Shown here: positions 62,465 through 64,000 of the stretch, one piece after another
Numbering within the stretch: the stretch's first letter is position 1
Layout of the letters: every line of letters begins with the position of its first letter
Assembly: GCA_964035575.1 (NCBI GenBank)
Contig: OZ037899.1
Coordinates: forward strand, 1,116,001 to 1,180,000
Source of the DNA: Rhynchopus sp. YZ270_cl-10
Lineage: Eukaryota > Euglenozoa > Diplonemea > Diplonemida > Diplonemidae
Direction of reading: 5' to 3'
DNA length: 64,000 nt
Translations under genes and position numbers: made by a program
The notes under the pieces: model-generated
The model's database searches: none
What the model was told of the DNA's origin: nothing
What the model saw: the letters and a program-made list of their open reading frames with translations, nothing else

Positions 62465-63579
62465 TTTTTATTTGGCAATGTGATACCCTCCAGCCGGAAG
62501 GCTTCGGTCCATACGTGCCAACTTTTATTTACTACAGTATAGACATCTGGTGTGCGCGAGAGGGGCAGAACTGTGTGTATGTGTGTGCAACACACAAACT
62601 CACACACAGAGGGCACCTTCATCTTCGTAAGGCTTCTTTAGATACGAAGAAGGGTGGATGCACTCAAATCACAGGAATCTCTCTTTTTTTCCTCATTGGA
62701 TAGGGGGGTGACATTGTGATATTTTTTCTCAAAGAATTTGTTTTGGGGGTACGTTTTTTTTTTCAATTTTTTCCCCCTTTGTTGTAGCTTGCATCTGATA
62801 AGAAGGGTACTGACATATTTCCTGTTTTATTATTTTACATGATTGAACAACTATATTAGCCGAAATTTGTCGAAACCGTGTTGTTATGTTTTCATCAGTG
62901 AATTCTGACCAAACCTCCCTCTCTGACGTGGGTGGGAGTACGTACGACCCCGGCAGTCCCTTACCCCCTTTTTTTTTAGATGCCACGCATCGGGGGGGGT
63001 GGTGTTCCGGGGTTGGGACTTCGCACATCTTCACATATCTTCACAACTTTTCACAACATAGAGTATGCCATGTTGTTTGTGAAGAGTTGTGAATTGAAAT
63101 GAAAATTTGTATTTTCCGATACCCCAGAACACACCCTCTAAGGTGGTAAGGGGACGAGAGGAACACTGGCATTTTTTTTAATACCAAGCTTTGACAAGAG
63201 GAAGTAGAATCGATGGAAGGTGCAAAAATGTTATTTTTTTTCTTCATTGTACAACTCAAAAGTGGGGGGAAAATAACAAAACACAATTTGAAGCGAGACG
63301 AAAAAAAGGGTGATTTTTTTTGTTTGCTTTTTATTTTGTCAGATCCCGAAGTCAGATTCTATTTTCCTTTTTTTGTTTTGTTTTTTTTTTCTCTGATTAT
63401 TCTTTCCCTCCCCATTCCCTACTCTCACCGCCCGACACTTTTTGTTTTTTCTGTCCCTGTCCGGAGTGTTTGTGATACTCAGAACAAAGCGTTGGCCCGC
63501 ATTTTTTTTTTTTTTCATTCCCCTATGCTCTCTCTCTCTCTATCTCTCTCATCCATTTTGTGTAGTTTAGGTACAATTG
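62465..63579. other. Gene-free stretch with a TTCAC-type inverted element
   Basis: At about 62999-63140, GGTGTTCCGGGGT and the complement of a similar sequence flank CTTCACATATCTTCACAACT / TTGTGAAGAGTTGTGAATTG. This resembles the interior of the 2533-3052 element. A CT-microsatellite lies near 63529-63549. No gene. Confidence 0.5.
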
Positions 63580-63723
63580 TGGTGTTACCGATCTGCTGTC
63601 GGGGACATGTCAACGACATGTCAAGGATATGTCAATATAGGGGGGGTGTGCCATTTTCCCCTGTAAATCTTGTGTCAAGGACATGTCAAGGATATGTCAA
63701 TATGGGCCCTTTCGGGAACACCA
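63580..63723 (+). mobile_element. 144-bp MITE with 5-bp duplication AATTG
   Basis: The ends are TGGTGTTACCG and CGGGAACACCA. AATTG flanks both sides (63575-63579 and 63724-63728). Second copy of the family at 51783-51928, in opposite orientation. Confidence 0.9.
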
Positions 63724-64000
63724 AATTGCTATAAAAAAAAAGGGGTGTGTGTGTGTATGTGCAGGTTCACTGCATAATTCATCTCTCAAGTTTTTTTTCT
63801 AGTTTGAAGGAGTGTGACTCGGGGTGGGGTATGCACAGGGCGTTCGCCCCGGGGCGAAAAATATTTTTTTTCGTTAAAAAAATCTTTTCCTGAAAAAATG
63901 ACATTTTATTTCGCCCCAGGGCTTCGCCCCACCGGGGCGAAACCCTGTATAAATAAATAAATAAATAAATAAAAAAGGGGGGTAAAAAAAAAAAAGAGAG
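63724..64000. other. G/C hairpins and AAAT microsatellite
   Basis: GGGCGTTCGCCCCGGGGCGA (about 63839) and TTCGCCCCAGGGCTTCGCCC (about 63911) form local and mutual inverted repeats. A TAAA/AAAT microsatellite is at about 63949-63974. No gene to the window end. Confidence 0.6.

Overview
This is nuclear DNA of a eukaryotic microbe (a protist). Genes are interrupted by short spliceosomal introns with GTATGT or GTATGG donors, coding regions are G/C-rich at third codon positions, and the space between genes is A/T-tract-rich and packed with repeats. There are no operons, ribosome-binding sites or CRISPR arrays. I cannot name the species. All seven confident genes lie on the plus strand: a 2-oxoglutarate/Fe(II) dioxygenase-like protein (17936-19504), a large LSD1-finger/coiled-coil/SAP protein (20125-24684), a secreted AA10 lytic polysaccharide monooxygenase (25766-26779), two paralogous secreted proteins built of 28-residue four-cysteine units (28477-32763 and 33704-35638), a five-exon reticulon (38652-39860) and a large cysteine-rich multi-pass membrane protein (47040-50700). 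A probable nuclear protein of unknown function lies at 60487-61329.

Region by region: 1-17.9 kb has no convincing gene. It holds a 520-bp terminal-inverted-repeat (TIR) element, a 2.2-kb Mutator-like element, pure 5-mer and 9-mer satellites with a TIR element inserted in the 9-mer array, and a 3.1-kb TIR element ending just before the first gene. 17.9-35.6 kb is gene-dense. 35.6-47 kb carries the reticulon gene, then a possible 4.5-kb TIR element. 47-64 kb has two genes, a pure 7-mer satellite inside inverted repeats, and several small MITEs, some with clear target-site duplications.

The genes suggest a cell that secretes a chitin/cellulose-active oxidase and repetitive disulfide-rich matrix or wall proteins, with a large surface receptor-like protein. 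A 110-bp module recurs upstream of the oxidase and upstream of the first repeat protein, so these may share regulation or transcripts. The dioxygenase and SAP proteins are neighbours and may both act on nucleic acids; this is inference.

The least explained signals are non-coding. (1) A 660-810-nt 'R-core' is present three times, each time between a different pair of inverted repeats, and its hairpins keep pairing by compensatory changes. (2) A short hairpin family keeps its loop (ACGAGAG) and a TCATCTT tail while stem sequences change. (3) A 48-bp unit with a 3' A-run occurs about ten times, always in plus orientation.
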